Positions 27,262 to 37,090 of a DNA stretch of 64,000 bases are shown one piece after another. The notes under the pieces are model-generated. The model was not told the DNA's origin. It searched no databases and saw only the letters and a list, made by a program, of their open reading frames with translations. The position numbers were made by a program, and so were the translations under genes. The DNA lies in NCBI GenBank assembly GCA_902557705.1, contig CACEBI010000003.1, positions 1 through 64,000 of the forward strand. Reading direction: 5' to 3'. How positions within the stretch are numbered: the stretch's first letter is position 1; each line of letters opens with the position of its first letter. The DNA comes from an uncultured SAR86 cluster bacterium. Its GTDB lineage: Bacteria; Pseudomonadota; Gammaproteobacteria; Magnimaribacterales; D2472.

Positions 27262-28173
27262 TTACTTTAATGTATCTAAGAGCATTGTGAAAGCTTCATC
27301 AATTTCAGACTTAGCGTGAATCTTTATTCCATCTTGGTCGACAAACCTTATTTCTGATGAGTGAAGTGCCATTCTTTTGATTTTTTTAGGTGATATCGTC
27401 CTATTAAAATTTTTATCGCCATATTTAGCATCATTTAGTATTGGATGTCCTATGTGACTGCTTTGAACTCTAATCTGATGAGTTCTTCCTGTAAAAATAT
27501 CTATTTCTACAAAACATACAGAATTTAATAGTTTTTTTAATTTAAATGTTGATGTTGCCTCTTTGCCATTATCAGCATTCACAAAAGATTTGCTTTGATT
27601 AATGAAATGTTTATCGATCAATGTATTAACTTTTATTGTTTTCTTTAAATGACCTTTAATAATAGCTACATACTTTTTTTTAACTTTATTTTTAACTAGT
27701 TGATTATTAAACCATTTGTTTGATTGCTTATTTTTTGACAAAACAAGACAACCTGAAGTTTCTTTATCTATTCTGTGACATAAATCAATTGAACTACCAT
27801 AAATATCCCTTGCTATATCAATAATGCCAAAACTATTTTTACTACCAGAATGAACTGAAATTCCATAGGGTTTATTAATTATTAAAAAATTATTATTCTC
27901 AAAAACAATATTATCTTTAATTTCAGAATGTAATTTAGGGTTTATAACTATAATAGTTTTATCTATGTTATCTAGATATGGTGGAATTCTAATTTGATCA
28001 CCAGTTTTGATTTTTTTATGAGGTTTGACTCGTCCAGAATTAATTCTTACCTCTCCTTTTCTAATAATATTGTAAATTTTAGATTTAGGAATATTTTTAA
28101 AGATTGAAATTAGATAATTATCTAGTCTCCTTCCATTATTATCTTGGTTTACTTCTAATATTTTGACAGACAT
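27262..28173 (-). CDS. rluC: RluC-type ribosomal large subunit pseudouridine synthase
   Basis: The 303-residue protein has an N-terminal S4 RNA-binding domain (about 14-65) and a RluA-family catalytic domain. The catalytic Asp lies in HRIDKETSGCLVLSKN (about 132-147). RluC modifies U955, U2504 and U2580 of 23S rRNA in E. coli. Its divergent position next to rne is the conserved E. coli arrangement, which favours RluC over RluD. About 195 bases of regulatory DNA separate it from rne. Confidence 0.92.
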   Translation of the reverse strand: MSVKILEVNQDNNGRRLDNYLISIFKNIPKSKIYNIIRKGEVRINSGRVKPHKKIKTGDQIRIPPYLDNIDKTIIVINPKLHSEIKDNIVFENNNFLIINKPYGISVHSGSKNSFGIIDIARDIYGSSIDLCHRIDKETSGCLVLSKNKQSNKWFNNQLVKNKVKKKYVAIIKGHLKKTIKVNTLIDKHFINQSKSFVNADNGKEATSTFKLKKLLNSVCFVEIDIFTGRTHQIRVQSSHIGHPILNDAKYGDKNFNRTISPKKIKRMALHSSEIRFVDQDGIKIHAKSEIDEAFTMLLDTLK

Positions 28174-28262
28174 AAGACAAATCTATAGGATATACGTTTA
28201 AATAACTAGATAAACTAGATATTTATATTAAAAAAGAAAGATATATACAACAGTTTAATAAC

Positions 28263-28367
28263 AACCCCTAACAGGGTTAATCATGTAAGCACTGAAGATA
28301 AGACTTACTGATAGAAGCTTAACTAAGCACACTGCTGCATTATCTTCCTATATTTAGGGAGAATAAT
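28263..28367 (+). promoter_or_regulatory. Structured 5' leader of rne
   Basis: The bases before the rne ATG (28368) contain a hairpin, AACCC-ctaaca-GGGTT at 28263-28278, and a second pairing, GTAAG (28285-28289) with CTTAC (28304-28308), followed by a GGGAG-type ribosome binding site at 28357-28361. In E. coli the rne leader folds into hairpins by which RNase E controls its own mRNA. A similar function here is inference; I did not find a clear match to the E. coli element. Confidence 0.35.
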
Positions 28368-30410
28368 ATGAAAAGAATACTTATTAATTCATCTTATGGT
28401 GATGAATTGCGCGTAGCACTAGTTGATGGTGCTAAATTATATGATTTTGATACAGAATCACCGGATAAAGTCCTTTTAAAAGGAAGCATTTTTAAAGCTA
28501 CAGTTTCACGTATAGAATCCAGTTTAGATGCTGCATTTGTTAATTTTGGATCGGAAAGACATGGCTTCTTGCCATTAAAAGATCTATCAAGTGAGTATTA
28601 TAAAAAAACAAATGGCAAAACTGAATGTACACTTAAAGAAGGTCAAGAAATTGTAGTACAAGTTACAAAAGAAGAAAGAGGAACCAAAGGAGCTGCTCTA
28701 ACAACTCAAATAGGTCTTGCTGGAAGATTTCTTGTCTTAATTCCCAACTCATCAAGATCAGGTGGTATATCGAGAAGAATAAGTGGTGAAGAAAGAGATC
28801 AAATTAAACAAGCTCTAGACTCAATAAATATTCCTGACAATATGAGTGTCATTGTAAGAACAAATGGACTTGGAAGAACTAGTGAGGAACTAAGCTTAGA
28901 TTTAGCCTATTTATTAGCTCTATGGGATGAAATTAATAACAATATTCCTAATACAGAAAGTCCTGCACTAATTTATAGAGACGACAAATTAATAGTAAGG
29001 GTTGTAAAAGATTATTTTAAAGATGACATCGAAGAGATTTTAATAGATGACAAAAACACTTTTAATGAAGCAAAAGAATTTATAGATGCTGTGCTTCCAG
29101 ATCATGCAGATAAGGTTATGCTGTATGAAGAAGAAATACCATTATTTAATAGATACCAAATTGAATCACAAATTGAATTAGCTTTCCAAAGAGAAATATC
29201 TTTATCATCAGGAGGTTCGATTGTAATTGATCCAACTGAAGCTATGACGGCTGTAGATGTTAACTCTGCAAGATCAACTAAAGGAAAGGATATCGAAGAT
29301 ACAGCATACAAAACGAACCTTGAAGCGGCAAAAGAAATTGCAAGACAGCTTAGATTAAGAGATGTTGGTGGATTGGTGGTTATAGATTTTATTGATATGT
29401 TAGATCAATCTCATCAAGAAAAAGTAGAAGCTGCTTTTAGAAAAGCTGTTTACTCTGATAGAGCAAGGGTTCAAATTTCAGGTATTTCTAAATTTGGTCT
29501 ATTAGAGGTATCAAGACAAAGACTAAGACCCTCATTAAATGAATCATATGATATTGAACATGTATTAGTGAGAGGTCCAAGGTCGCTTGGTCAGTCAATC
29601 TTAAGAATAATTGGAGAGGATTCAGCAAAAGATAATACTGGTGAAATTCAGGTATATGTCCCTTCAGATGTAGCAAGTTATTTATTGAACGAAAAGAGAA
29701 ACGATATTATTAATATTGAAAAAACAAATAATATTAGAGTTCTTATAATAGCTGATCCATATAAATCAAGACCATACTACAAAGTAGTTAGAGTTAAAGC
29801 CTCTGATATTAAAAATGTTGATTCGTATGACTTAACACCCAAAAGTCCTGAACCAGATACAAGCTGGAGAGATGATAAAAATCAATCTAAGATGATGAAA
29901 CCTGTAGTTGATGGTATTAAGCCACCAAAAATGCCTAAAAAGAAAAAAGATGGATTGGTGTCTTGGATTAAAAGTATTGCGGGTATTGATGCAGAGGATA
30001 AGCCTAAAACTAAAGCCAAACCTAAAAGAAGTAATCAGAATAGAAAAAGAAAACCTACTAGTGGTAATAAGCTAAAACAAAATCAGCCAAGAAACGTTAA
30101 TAAAAAAAATGTTTCAAGCAAACCAAAAAAGACTCCACAAAAGAAAAAGGAGCCCAACAAATTAAAAACTGATTCTGGTAACAACAAAACTCTAGATAAG
30201 AGAAAAAACATTGATGCGAAGCCTAAGGACAAGGCGCCTAAAAAAGAAAAGGTGAATAAAGAACAATCTAACAAGCCAAAACCGTTTAAAAAAGAAATGG
30301 ATAAAGCTCCATCAAAAAAAGAACCTGCCATTAAAGAAATTATAAAAGAGCCAAAGGTTAAAAAAGAGATACCTACTAGAGCTGCTAACGATCCGAGATA
30401 CAAGAATTAA
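28368..30410 (+). CDS. rne: RNase E, without zinc-link cysteines and with a short basic tail
   Basis: This 680-residue endoribonuclease has the S1 domain (about 35-120), the 5'-sensor and RNase H-like regions, and the DNase I-like catalytic part with AVDVNSARSTKG and VIDFIDM, which hold the two metal-binding aspartates. E. coli has CPRC after the GES segment, forming the zinc link between protomers. Here residues about 395-405 read IEHVLVRGPR with no cysteine. Residues about 510-680 are a lysine/proline-rich, disordered tail much shorter than the E. coli scaffold. The start has a good GGGAG ribosome site. The 3' end overlaps nudC by 26 bases. Confidence 0.95.
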   Translation: MKRILINSSYGDELRVALVDGAKLYDFDTESPDKVLLKGSIFKATVSRIESSLDAAFVNFGSERHGFLPLKDLSSEYYKKTNGKTECTLKEGQEIVVQVTKEERGTKGAALTTQIGLAGRFLVLIPNSSRSGGISRRISGEERDQIKQALDSINIPDNMSVIVRTNGLGRTSEELSLDLAYLLALWDEINNNIPNTESPALIYRDDKLIVRVVKDYFKDDIEEILIDDKNTFNEAKEFIDAVLPDHADKVMLYEEEIPLFNRYQIESQIELAFQREISLSSGGSIVIDPTEAMTAVDVNSARSTKGKDIEDTAYKTNLEAAKEIARQLRLRDVGGLVVIDFIDMLDQSHQEKVEAAFRKAVYSDRARVQISGISKFGLLEVSRQRLRPSLNESYDIEHVLVRGPRSLGQSILRIIGEDSAKDNTGEIQVYVPSDVASYLLNEKRNDIINIEKTNNIRVLIIADPYKSRPYYKVVRVKASDIKNVDSYDLTPKSPEPDTSWRDDKNQSKMMKPVVDGIKPPKMPKKKKDGLVSWIKSIAGIDAEDKPKTKAKPKRSNQNRKRKPTSGNKLKQNQPRNVNKKNVSSKPKKTPQKKKEPNKLKTDSGNNKTLDKRKNIDAKPKDKAPKKEKVNKEQSNKPKPFKKEMDKAPSKKEPAIKEIIKEPKVKKEIPTRAANDPRYKN

Positions 30411-31200
30411 TCAATCGTCCAGAAAGTGTTGAATTAGGAGGTATATTAGGCAAGTTGTCTATATCAAACCATTTTGCATCAACAATTTCATTACCATCTA
30501 CTTTGATGTCGCCTGATTCATAATCGCATGTGTATGCGAGCATTAGTTGGCTTGGAAAAGGCCATGCCTGACTTGCATAGTAATTAATGTTATTAACCCT
30601 AAGGGAAACTTCTTCAAAAACTTCACGAATCACTGTTTCTTCTGCAGTTTCAGAAACCTCTATAAATCCAGCTAATGCACTATAGAGACCATCTGGAAAA
30701 AGAGCATTTCTTGCTAATAGAATTTGATTATCTTTTTTAATTAAAGCTAAGACACATGGTGATATTTTTGGATAAATCATTAAATTATTGCATTTGCAAA
30801 ACATGGCCTCTTCAGTTGGATCAAATTCCATAACTGAACCGCAATAACCACAATGCTTACTACTGTTTAGATAATGAAGTAACTGATTTGCCCTGCCTAC
30901 AAGCCCTAAATCTTTTTCAGATAATATTGTCATTAAATATCGTAGGTCATATTCCACTAAGGATTGATAACCTTGATTTGAAAGACTAAAGGATTCATTT
31001 GATAAATCAGCAGCATAGATGTTTATATTATTATCTTGAGCAATGCCAATTTTTTTAAATTCAAAATTGGTAAAATTTAAGAATGATGAATTTAAAAGAA
31101 ATGTTTTATCATTTAAATCATATAAAACCTTATTATTTATAAAAATAATAAATAGATTTGAAATTTCAGGCTTAATGTCTAAAAATCTTTTAAAATGCAT
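30385..31200 (-). CDS. nudC: NudC, NAD-capped RNA hydrolase / NADH pyrophosphatase
   Basis: The 271-residue Nudix enzyme has the zinc-ribbon CGYCG...CKC (about 98-117), the Nudix box running from GFIEVSETAEE through REVFEEVSL (about 180-202), and the NudC-specific SQAWPFPSQLML segment (about 211-222). NudC removes NAD caps from RNA 5' ends and hydrolyses NADH. Overlap of its 3' end with rne, another RNA decay gene, makes antisense interaction at the message ends possible. It is divergent from nhaB with 26 bases between them. Confidence 0.93.
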   Translation of the reverse strand: MHFKRFLDIKPEISNLFIIFINNKVLYDLNDKTFLLNSSFLNFTNFEFKKIGIAQDNNINIYAADLSNESFSLSNQGYQSLVEYDLRYLMTILSEKDLGLVGRANQLLHYLNSSKHCGYCGSVMEFDPTEEAMFCKCNNLMIYPKISPCVLALIKKDNQILLARNALFPDGLYSALAGFIEVSETAEETVIREVFEEVSLRVNNINYYASQAWPFPSQLMLAYTCDYESGDIKVDGNEIVDAKWFDIDNLPNIPPNSTLSGRLINSCISDR

Positions 31201-31226
31201 AATTAATAATAAATTAAAATACTTAC

Positions 31227-32738
31227 ATGATTAGCGAAATACAAAAACTTTTTCTAGGTAACTCACCAATTTGGTACAAGCAGACTATTGTAGCTTTCTT
31301 AATAATTAATCCAATAGCCTTAGTGCTTTTTAATTCAATTGGAATGAATGGCAATTTTATAGTTGGTTGGATGTTTTTACTTGAATTCATATTCACTCTA
31401 GCATTAGCACTCAAGTGCTATCCCCTTCAACCAGGAGGGTTACTTGCTATTGAAGCTATAGTTCTAGGACTTACAACAACAAAAGGTATCTATTATGAAA
31501 TTGAGCATAATCTTGAAGTAATTTTATTATTAATTTTTATGGTCGCTGGCATCTATTTTATGAAAAATTTGATGCTAACTATATTTACCAAACTGTTATT
31601 AAAAGTTAAATCTAAGATAAGTTTATCTTTGATGTTCTGTTTTGCTGCAGCTATCTTATCTGCATTCTTGGATGCTTTAACTGTTACTGCAGTACTTATT
31701 GGTGTAACAATTGGTTTTTATAGGGTCTATCATACAGTTTCATCGGGTAAGGATTTTAGTAATAAAGATCATAACTATAATGATGACTCATCATTATCAG
31801 ATATTGGTGCTGAAGATCTTGAGTCTTTTAAAGCGTTCTTAAGAGACTTGGTTATGCATGGAGCTGTAGGTACCGCTCTTGGAGGAGTCTGTACAATTGT
31901 CGGTGAACCTCAGAATTTATTAATTGCAAAAGTTGCTGGATGGGAATTTATTGAATTCGTTATTCGAATGGCACCAGTAACTATGCCTGTATTTATAGCC
32001 GGTCTTTTAACCTGCTTTTTAGTAGAAAGATTTTCTATTGCTGGTTTTGGTAATCAATTGCCAGAGAGTGTAAGAAATATATTTAATGACTTTGATGTAT
32101 ATGAAACTCAAAATACAACGCTTCAGCATAAAGCAGAACTAGTTATAGAAACCTGTGTTGCTGTATTTTTAGTATTTGCATTGGCATTTCATGTTGCCGC
32201 TGTTGGACTAATTGGTCTTGCTGTAATAATTTTGTTAACTGCATTTAAAGGTATTACAGAAGAACATCATCTTGGTGAAGCTTTTCACGAAGCACTGCCA
32301 TTTACAGCCCTTCTCGCAGTTTTCTTTGCAATAGTAAGTGTAATAAATGACCAGCAACTATTTTTACCTGTTATAAGTTATGTTTTAGCACAACCTTTAG
32401 ATGTTCAACCTCCATTATTTTTTGTTGCTAACGGCTTTTTATCAGCAATAAGCGATAATGTTTTTGTTGCTACAATTTATATTAATGAGGTTAAAGCAGC
32501 CCTTGATAGCGGTGTTATTAGCAGAGAACAGTTTGATTTATTAGCTGTGTCAATTAATACAGGAACAAATATTCCAAGTATTGCGACTCCAAATGGACAG
32601 GCTGCTTTTTTATTCTTGTTAACTTCTTCACTTGCACCATTGATTAATTTATCTTATTTAAGAATGGTTATGATGGCTCTTCCTTACACAATTGTTTTAT
32701 CAATTGTAGGATTCTTATCTATCGTATATCTATTGTAA
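31227..32738 (+). CDS. nhaB: NhaB, Na+/H+ antiporter
   Basis: This 503-residue inner-membrane antiporter has about 12 hydrophobic segments. Typical NhaB stretches are [12 protein letters not shown] (about 8-19), [23 protein letters not shown] (about 213-235) and [26 protein letters not shown] (about 438-463). It exports Na+ in exchange for protons and so complements the NQR pump. dusA follows after two bases. Confidence 0.95.
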   Translation: MISEIQKLFLGNSPIWYKQTIVAFLIINPIALVLFNSIGMNGNFIVGWMFLLEFIFTLALALKCYPLQPGGLLAIEAIVLGLTTTKGIYYEIEHNLEVILLLIFMVAGIYFMKNLMLTIFTKLLLKVKSKISLSLMFCFAAAILSAFLDALTVTAVLIGVTIGFYRVYHTVSSGKDFSNKDHNYNDDSSLSDIGAEDLESFKAFLRDLVMHGAVGTALGGVCTIVGEPQNLLIAKVAGWEFIEFVIRMAPVTMPVFIAGLLTCFLVERFSIAGFGNQLPESVRNIFNDFDVYETQNTTLQHKAELVIETCVAVFLVFALAFHVAAVGLIGLAVIILLTAFKGITEEHHLGEAFHEALPFTALLAVFFAIVSVINDQQLFLPVISYVLAQPLDVQPPLFFVANGFLSAISDNVFVATIYINEVKAALDSGVISREQFDLLAVSINTGTNIPSIATPNGQAAFLFLLTSSLAPLINLSYLRMVMMALPYTIVLSIVGFLSIVYLL

Positions 32739-32740
32739 GA

Positions 32741-33712
32741 ATGTCTTATTCAAACATGCATAAGGCATCTATTGCTCCGATGATGCAATACACAGATATG
32801 CATGACAGATATCTTCTTAGATTAATCTCTAAAAAAGTCTTTTTATATACTGAAATGGTTACAACCGGAGCCATTCTTTATGGCAAATGTTTCCATCAAC
32901 TAGAGTTCAATAAAGAGGAGCATCCTGTTGCAATTCAGCTTGGAGGTTCTGATGTTGGGGATTTGGTTAAATCTGCAAAAATAGCTGAGGATTATGGTTA
33001 CGATGAGATCAATTTAAATGTTGGCTGTCCATCTGATAGAGTTCAAAAAGGTAGATTTGGTGCTTGTTTAATGCTTGAGCCAGACCACGTAGCAGAGTGT
33101 TTAAATGCAATGCAAACAAATGTTAAGGTTCCAGTAACTATAAAGTGCAGACTTGGAGTTGACCATCATGAAGGTTATGAATTTTTATATAATTTTGTAA
33201 ATATTGTTCAAGATGCTGGGATTAAGCATTTTATCATTCATGCACGAAATGGTATTTTGAAAGGGCTGAGTCCAAGACAAAATAGACATATTCCCCCGCT
33301 TAAATACGATTATGTTTATCAATTAAAAAAAGATTTTCCTAATCTAAATATTACTATTAATGGCGGTATTAAAACTATAGATGAATGCAAAAATCATCTT
33401 AAATATGTTGATGGAGTAATGATTGGAAGAGCAGCATATGAAAACCCCTTTTTAATTAAAGACATTGATACAGAACTATATGGTATTGAATCAAATGTAA
33501 ATTCTAAAAAATCTATTCTTAATCAGTATTTAGATTATGTTGAAGATAAACTTCAAGAAGGTCATGACTTATCAAGAATGATGAAACACCTTTTTGGCCT
33601 ATCAAGGGGTGATAAATTTGCAAAAACTTTTAGGATTAAGATTTTAGAAGTAATAAAAAAAGAATCTCTTGGTCATCATAGAAAAGAATTGGAAGATTTA
33701 TTGATCTATTAA
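32741..33712 (+). CDS. dusA: DusA, tRNA-dihydrouridine synthase
   Basis: This 323-residue FMN-dependent barrel enzyme reduces uridines in the tRNA D-loop (20/20a). It has APMMQYTDMHDRYLLRLI (about 12-29), which marks DusA, and the catalytic Cys in NVGCPSDRVQKGRFGACLM (about 93-111). INGGIKT and GVMIGRAAYENPF bind FMN phosphate. It is probably cotranscribed with nhaB and overlaps the convergent mlaA gene by 15 bases. Confidence 0.95.
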   Translation: MSYSNMHKASIAPMMQYTDMHDRYLLRLISKKVFLYTEMVTTGAILYGKCFHQLEFNKEEHPVAIQLGGSDVGDLVKSAKIAEDYGYDEINLNVGCPSDRVQKGRFGACLMLEPDHVAECLNAMQTNVKVPVTIKCRLGVDHHEGYEFLYNFVNIVQDAGIKHFIIHARNGILKGLSPRQNRHIPPLKYDYVYQLKKDFPNLNITINGGIKTIDECKNHLKYVDGVMIGRAAYENPFLIKDIDTELYGIESNVNSKKSILNQYLDYVEDKLQEGHDLSRMMKHLFGLSRGDKFAKTFRIKILEVIKKESLGHHRKELEDLLIY

Positions 33713-34396
33713 AAAGTCGTCCATTTCTTCTAAAAACTCATCCTCAACATCTACCCCATCTTTAACTTCATAGTTCAGATACTGGATATATGAATCTTTT
33801 ACAAAATCATATCTATCTCCATAAATAAGTGATTCAATTTCTAAAAGGCGCTCTCTTGTTTCAAGTGCATCAATGCCCTTTAGAGCAATATTGACATCGG
33901 ATTCCGTCATATGAAAAGTCACAGATAAAAATGAAGAAAATGGTCTGCTAAGAGTATCTCTAAGAGAGGATGGCCCAAGAGCTGGCAGCATAATATATGG
34001 ACCAGATGGTACTCCCCATAAAGCTAAAGTTTGATCAAAATCCTCTTCATGCCTTGTAAGACCCATTTTTGTTGCAACATCTATAAAGCCACCAAGACCG
34101 ATTGTAGAGTTTATTACAAAACGAGTTAAATCATTAAGAGCAAGCTTAGGTTTACCTTGTAAAACTTGATTAACAGTAGTTTCAACTTCTTCTAAATTAT
34201 TAAAAAAATTTGTAACGCCTTTTTTAATTGGCATTGGTGCTTTTGAATATGTTTCGGCAACAGGTTTTAAAAAATTTCGATCCAAAGATTCATTAAACTC
34301 AAAAGTAACTCTATTTATATCTTCAAGGGGGTCGTTTATATCTTCTGCATACAGTGAGTAGTTAAACAAAATAAATATTAAAAGGTAACCTCTCAT
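33698..34396 (-). CDS. mlaA: MlaA/VacJ-family phospholipid-transport protein without lipobox
   Basis: The 232-residue protein has the family blocks DPLEDINRVTFEFNE (about 21-35), VINSTIGLGGFIDVA (about 93-107), FDQTLALWGVPSGPYIMLP and GPSSLRD. MlaA removes phospholipids from the outer leaflet of the outer membrane. Most MlaA proteins are lipoproteins. Here the signal peptide (about 1-17, ending SLYA) has no cysteine and should be cut by signal peptidase I. The other mla genes are not nearby. Confidence 0.9.
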   Translation of the reverse strand: MRGYLLIFILFNYSLYAEDINDPLEDINRVTFEFNESLDRNFLKPVAETYSKAPMPIKKGVTNFFNNLEEVETTVNQVLQGKPKLALNDLTRFVINSTIGLGGFIDVATKMGLTRHEEDFDQTLALWGVPSGPYIMLPALGPSSLRDTLSRPFSSFLSVTFHMTESDVNIALKGIDALETRERLLEIESLIYGDRYDFVKDSYIQYLNYEVKDGVDVEDEFLEEMDDFLIDQ

Positions 34397-34403
34397 CTCC
34401 TAA

Positions 34404-35096
34404 TTATACAAGCGATTTGATAAGGCTAGATATAGCTTTAAATGAAATATGTGTTTTATTAGGATCAAAGTTATAAATATCGTTACTAAAATCAATTGTT
34501 GCTAATTTTTTAATTTTAAATTTTGTAATTAAATCAAAATCATTAGTAAATTTATTATCTGAAATATTATTTTCAATATACCCAAGAATATCTATATCTA
34601 ATTTATTAAATAGCTCAATAGATCTAATAAGATCATGTTGTGCTAATTTATTTGGCGTTGATACTAATATTGAGTGATTAGGTTTTATTTCAGATGCAAT
34701 AGTTAGGTATGCATCTCCTGTTCCTGGAGGCATATCAACAAACAATATATCTAGATTGCCCCAATCAGTTGAATGTATTAATTGTTTTATAGCGCCACTT
34801 AACATGGGTCCTCTCCAAAGTGCTGCTTTTTCAGAATCCAATATTAGTCCCATAGAATTTATTAATACCCCGCTTGCCTCAACGGGTTTAAATAACTTCT
34901 TATCATTTTTTTTAATAATTTGGGGTTTTGTGTTATCTATTTCAAATAATAGATGTTGATTTGGGCCATAAATATCTGCATCCAGTAAGCCAACTTTATA
35001 GTTCTTAGCTGCCTCTATAGCCATACCTGCAGTTATTGAGCTTTTGCCTACTCCTCCTTTTGCAGATGCTATAGCAAATATTTTCTTAATGGTCAT
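34404..35096 (-). CDS. Mrp/ApbC-family P-loop ATPase lacking the Fe-S cysteine pair
   Basis: From the ATG at 35096 the protein has 230 residues; an ORF start at 35141 would overlap metG and is unlikely. The deviant Walker A SAKGGVGKSS (about 10-19) and the VDMPPGTGDAYL block (about 112-123) are typical of Mrp/NBP35 Fe-S carriers. The N-terminal MIP18-like domain is absent, and the C-terminal CxxC that holds the bridging cluster is missing: no cysteine exists in the whole protein. Position divergent from metG matches the E. coli apbC-metG arrangement. Canonical cluster transfer therefore seems doubtful. Confidence 0.85.
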   Translation of the reverse strand: MTIKKIFAIASAKGGVGKSSITAGMAIEAAKNYKVGLLDADIYGPNQHLLFEIDNTKPQIIKKNDKKLFKPVEASGVLINSMGLILDSEKAALWRGPMLSGAIKQLIHSTDWGNLDILFVDMPPGTGDAYLTIASEIKPNHSILVSTPNKLAQHDLIRSIELFNKLDIDILGYIENNISDNKFTNDFDLITKFKIKKLATIDFSNDIYNFDPNKTHISFKAISSLIKSLV

Positions 35097-35131
35097 ATGA
35101 GATGCTTTTTCACATATAATACAGCTTATAT

Positions 35132-37090
35132 ATGAGCTCAACTACAGCTAAAGGCAGAAAAATAATAATTACTCAGGCTTTGCCTTATGCAAATGCCTCT
35201 CTACACCTTGGACATATACTTGAAGCTGTTCAATCAGATATTTGGTCAAGATTCCAAAATAACTCTGGTAACGAGTGTTTATTCTTTTGTGCTGATGATA
35301 CTCATGGCACTCCAGTTATGCTTAAAGCAAAAGAAATGGGTATTTCTCCAGAAAAACTTATTAAAGATGTCCAAAAAGATCATGAAGAAACTTATAAACT
35401 TTATGATATAAACTTTACAAATTATCATTCAACTCACTCAGAGGAAAATAAGAAATACTCAGAGCTTATCTATTCAAAAGCAAAAGATAACGGCTTTATT
35501 ACAAGAAATACTATTAATCAATTATTTGATGAAAGTGAATCAATGTTTTTATCTGATAGATTTGTTAAAGGCACATGTCCAAAGTGTGGCGCTGAAGATC
35601 AACATGGTGACAACTGTAGTGTATGTGGTGCTACATACGATGTTGGTGAAATAAAAGACCCCATATCAGTAATTTCAAATACCAAACCGATTAATAAAGA
35701 AAGTGAGCATTTATTTTTTGACCTGCCTAAAAAAATAAATGCCTTAAAAGAATTTCTTGCAAAAGGCGATTTACAAAAACCCATAACCAATAAGTTAAAC
35801 GAATGGTTGAATGATGACCTCCAGCAATGGGATATTTCACGTGATGCTCCATATTTTGGTTTTGAAATACCAGGTGAAGATAATAAATATTTTTATGTAT
35901 GGTTAGATGCTCCGATTGGATACATAGCCTCTATTGATAATTGGGCTGCAAAACACAAATTAGATATGAGTGCTTTATGGTCAGAAAACTCTGATTATGA
36001 AATTTATCATTTTATTGGTAAAGACATTGCTTACTTTCATGGCTTGTTCTGGCCAGCCCTATTAAGTGCTGCAAATTTTAAAGTACCAAATGGTATTTAT
36101 GTTCATGGATTCTTGACTATTAACGGTGAGAAAATGTCAAAATCTAAGGGTACAGGAATTATGGCAAAAGAATTTGCAGAAATTTGTGATCCTGAAACCT
36201 TAAGATATTATTTTGCTGCAAAATTGAATGACAAGGTTGAAGATATAGATCTTAATTTTGAGGATTATGTTCAAAGAATAAATTCAGATCTTGTTGGTAA
36301 ATATTTAAATATTGCTAGTAGATGCTCATCCTTTATAGCAAAAAATGACAATAAGCTATCAGAAACATATGATCTTGATTTAATTCAAAAAGTTTCAAGT
36401 CAGCATGATTCAATATTAGAACATTTTGAAAGAAGAAATTTCTCTAAAGCTGTAAGACTTATTATGGATTTAGCTGATATTACCAATAAATATATTAACG
36501 ACAATACGCCGTGGAAAAAAGATAAAGACGAGGCTGCCTATATTGCTACAACAGCTCTTAATGCATTTAATATTTTAACCATTTATCTAAGTCCAATTAT
36601 CCCAAAGATTACTCAAGAGGCTTTTAAATTTCTAAATCAAACTAACCAATCTTTTAATGATGTTGAAAAAAAACTTGAAAAGGACATCAATAAATATAAA
36701 CCACTATTAAAAAGACTAGACCCTATTATTATTCCTGAGGAAAAAGATATGACCGAAGAAAATAACTATATTAATATCGATCAATTTGCAGAAATTGATT
36801 TACGAGTCGCAAAGATTATTGATGCCTCTCTTGTTGAAGGAGCAGATAAACTTCTTCAACTTAAGCTTGATGTTGGCGAGTTAGGTGAAAGAAATGTATT
36901 TGCTGGGATAAAAGCAGCATACAGCCCTGATGAATTAATAGATAAAATGGTTGTATTAGTAAGTAATCTAGCACCTAGACAAATGAAGTTCGGTTTATCA
37001 GAGGGAATGGTTTTAGCTTCAAGTGATGATAAAGGAATATATTTAATCTCTCCAGATTCTGGAGCTGTTCCTGGTTTAAGGGTTAAGTAA
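35132..37090 (+). CDS. metG: Methionyl-tRNA synthetase
   Basis: This 652-residue class I synthetase has [12 protein letters not shown] (HIGH motif, about 15-26), zinc-binding cysteine pairs CPKC and CSVC (about 149-170), KMSKSKGT (about 332-339), and a C-terminal tRNA-binding domain from about 550 ([11 protein letters not shown]). The length is close to the E. coli enzyme with its dimerising tail. The stop overlaps the next ATG (TAATG). It is probably the first gene of metG-ferredoxin reductase-rnfB-like-rnt. Confidence 0.97.
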   Translation: MSSTTAKGRKIIITQALPYANASLHLGHILEAVQSDIWSRFQNNSGNECLFFCADDTHGTPVMLKAKEMGISPEKLIKDVQKDHEETYKLYDINFTNYHSTHSEENKKYSELIYSKAKDNGFITRNTINQLFDESESMFLSDRFVKGTCPKCGAEDQHGDNCSVCGATYDVGEIKDPISVISNTKPINKESEHLFFDLPKKINALKEFLAKGDLQKPITNKLNEWLNDDLQQWDISRDAPYFGFEIPGEDNKYFYVWLDAPIGYIASIDNWAAKHKLDMSALWSENSDYEIYHFIGKDIAYFHGLFWPALLSAANFKVPNGIYVHGFLTINGEKMSKSKGTGIMAKEFAEICDPETLRYYFAAKLNDKVEDIDLNFEDYVQRINSDLVGKYLNIASRCSSFIAKNDNKLSETYDLDLIQKVSSQHDSILEHFERRNFSKAVRLIMDLADITNKYINDNTPWKKDKDEAAYIATTALNAFNILTIYLSPIIPKITQEAFKFLNQTNQSFNDVEKKLEKDINKYKPLLKRLDPIIIPEEKDMTEENNYINIDQFAEIDLRVAKIIDASLVEGADKLLQLKLDVGELGERNVFAGIKAAYSPDELIDKMVVLVSNLAPRQMKFGLSEGMVLASSDDKGIYLISPDSGAVPGLRVK

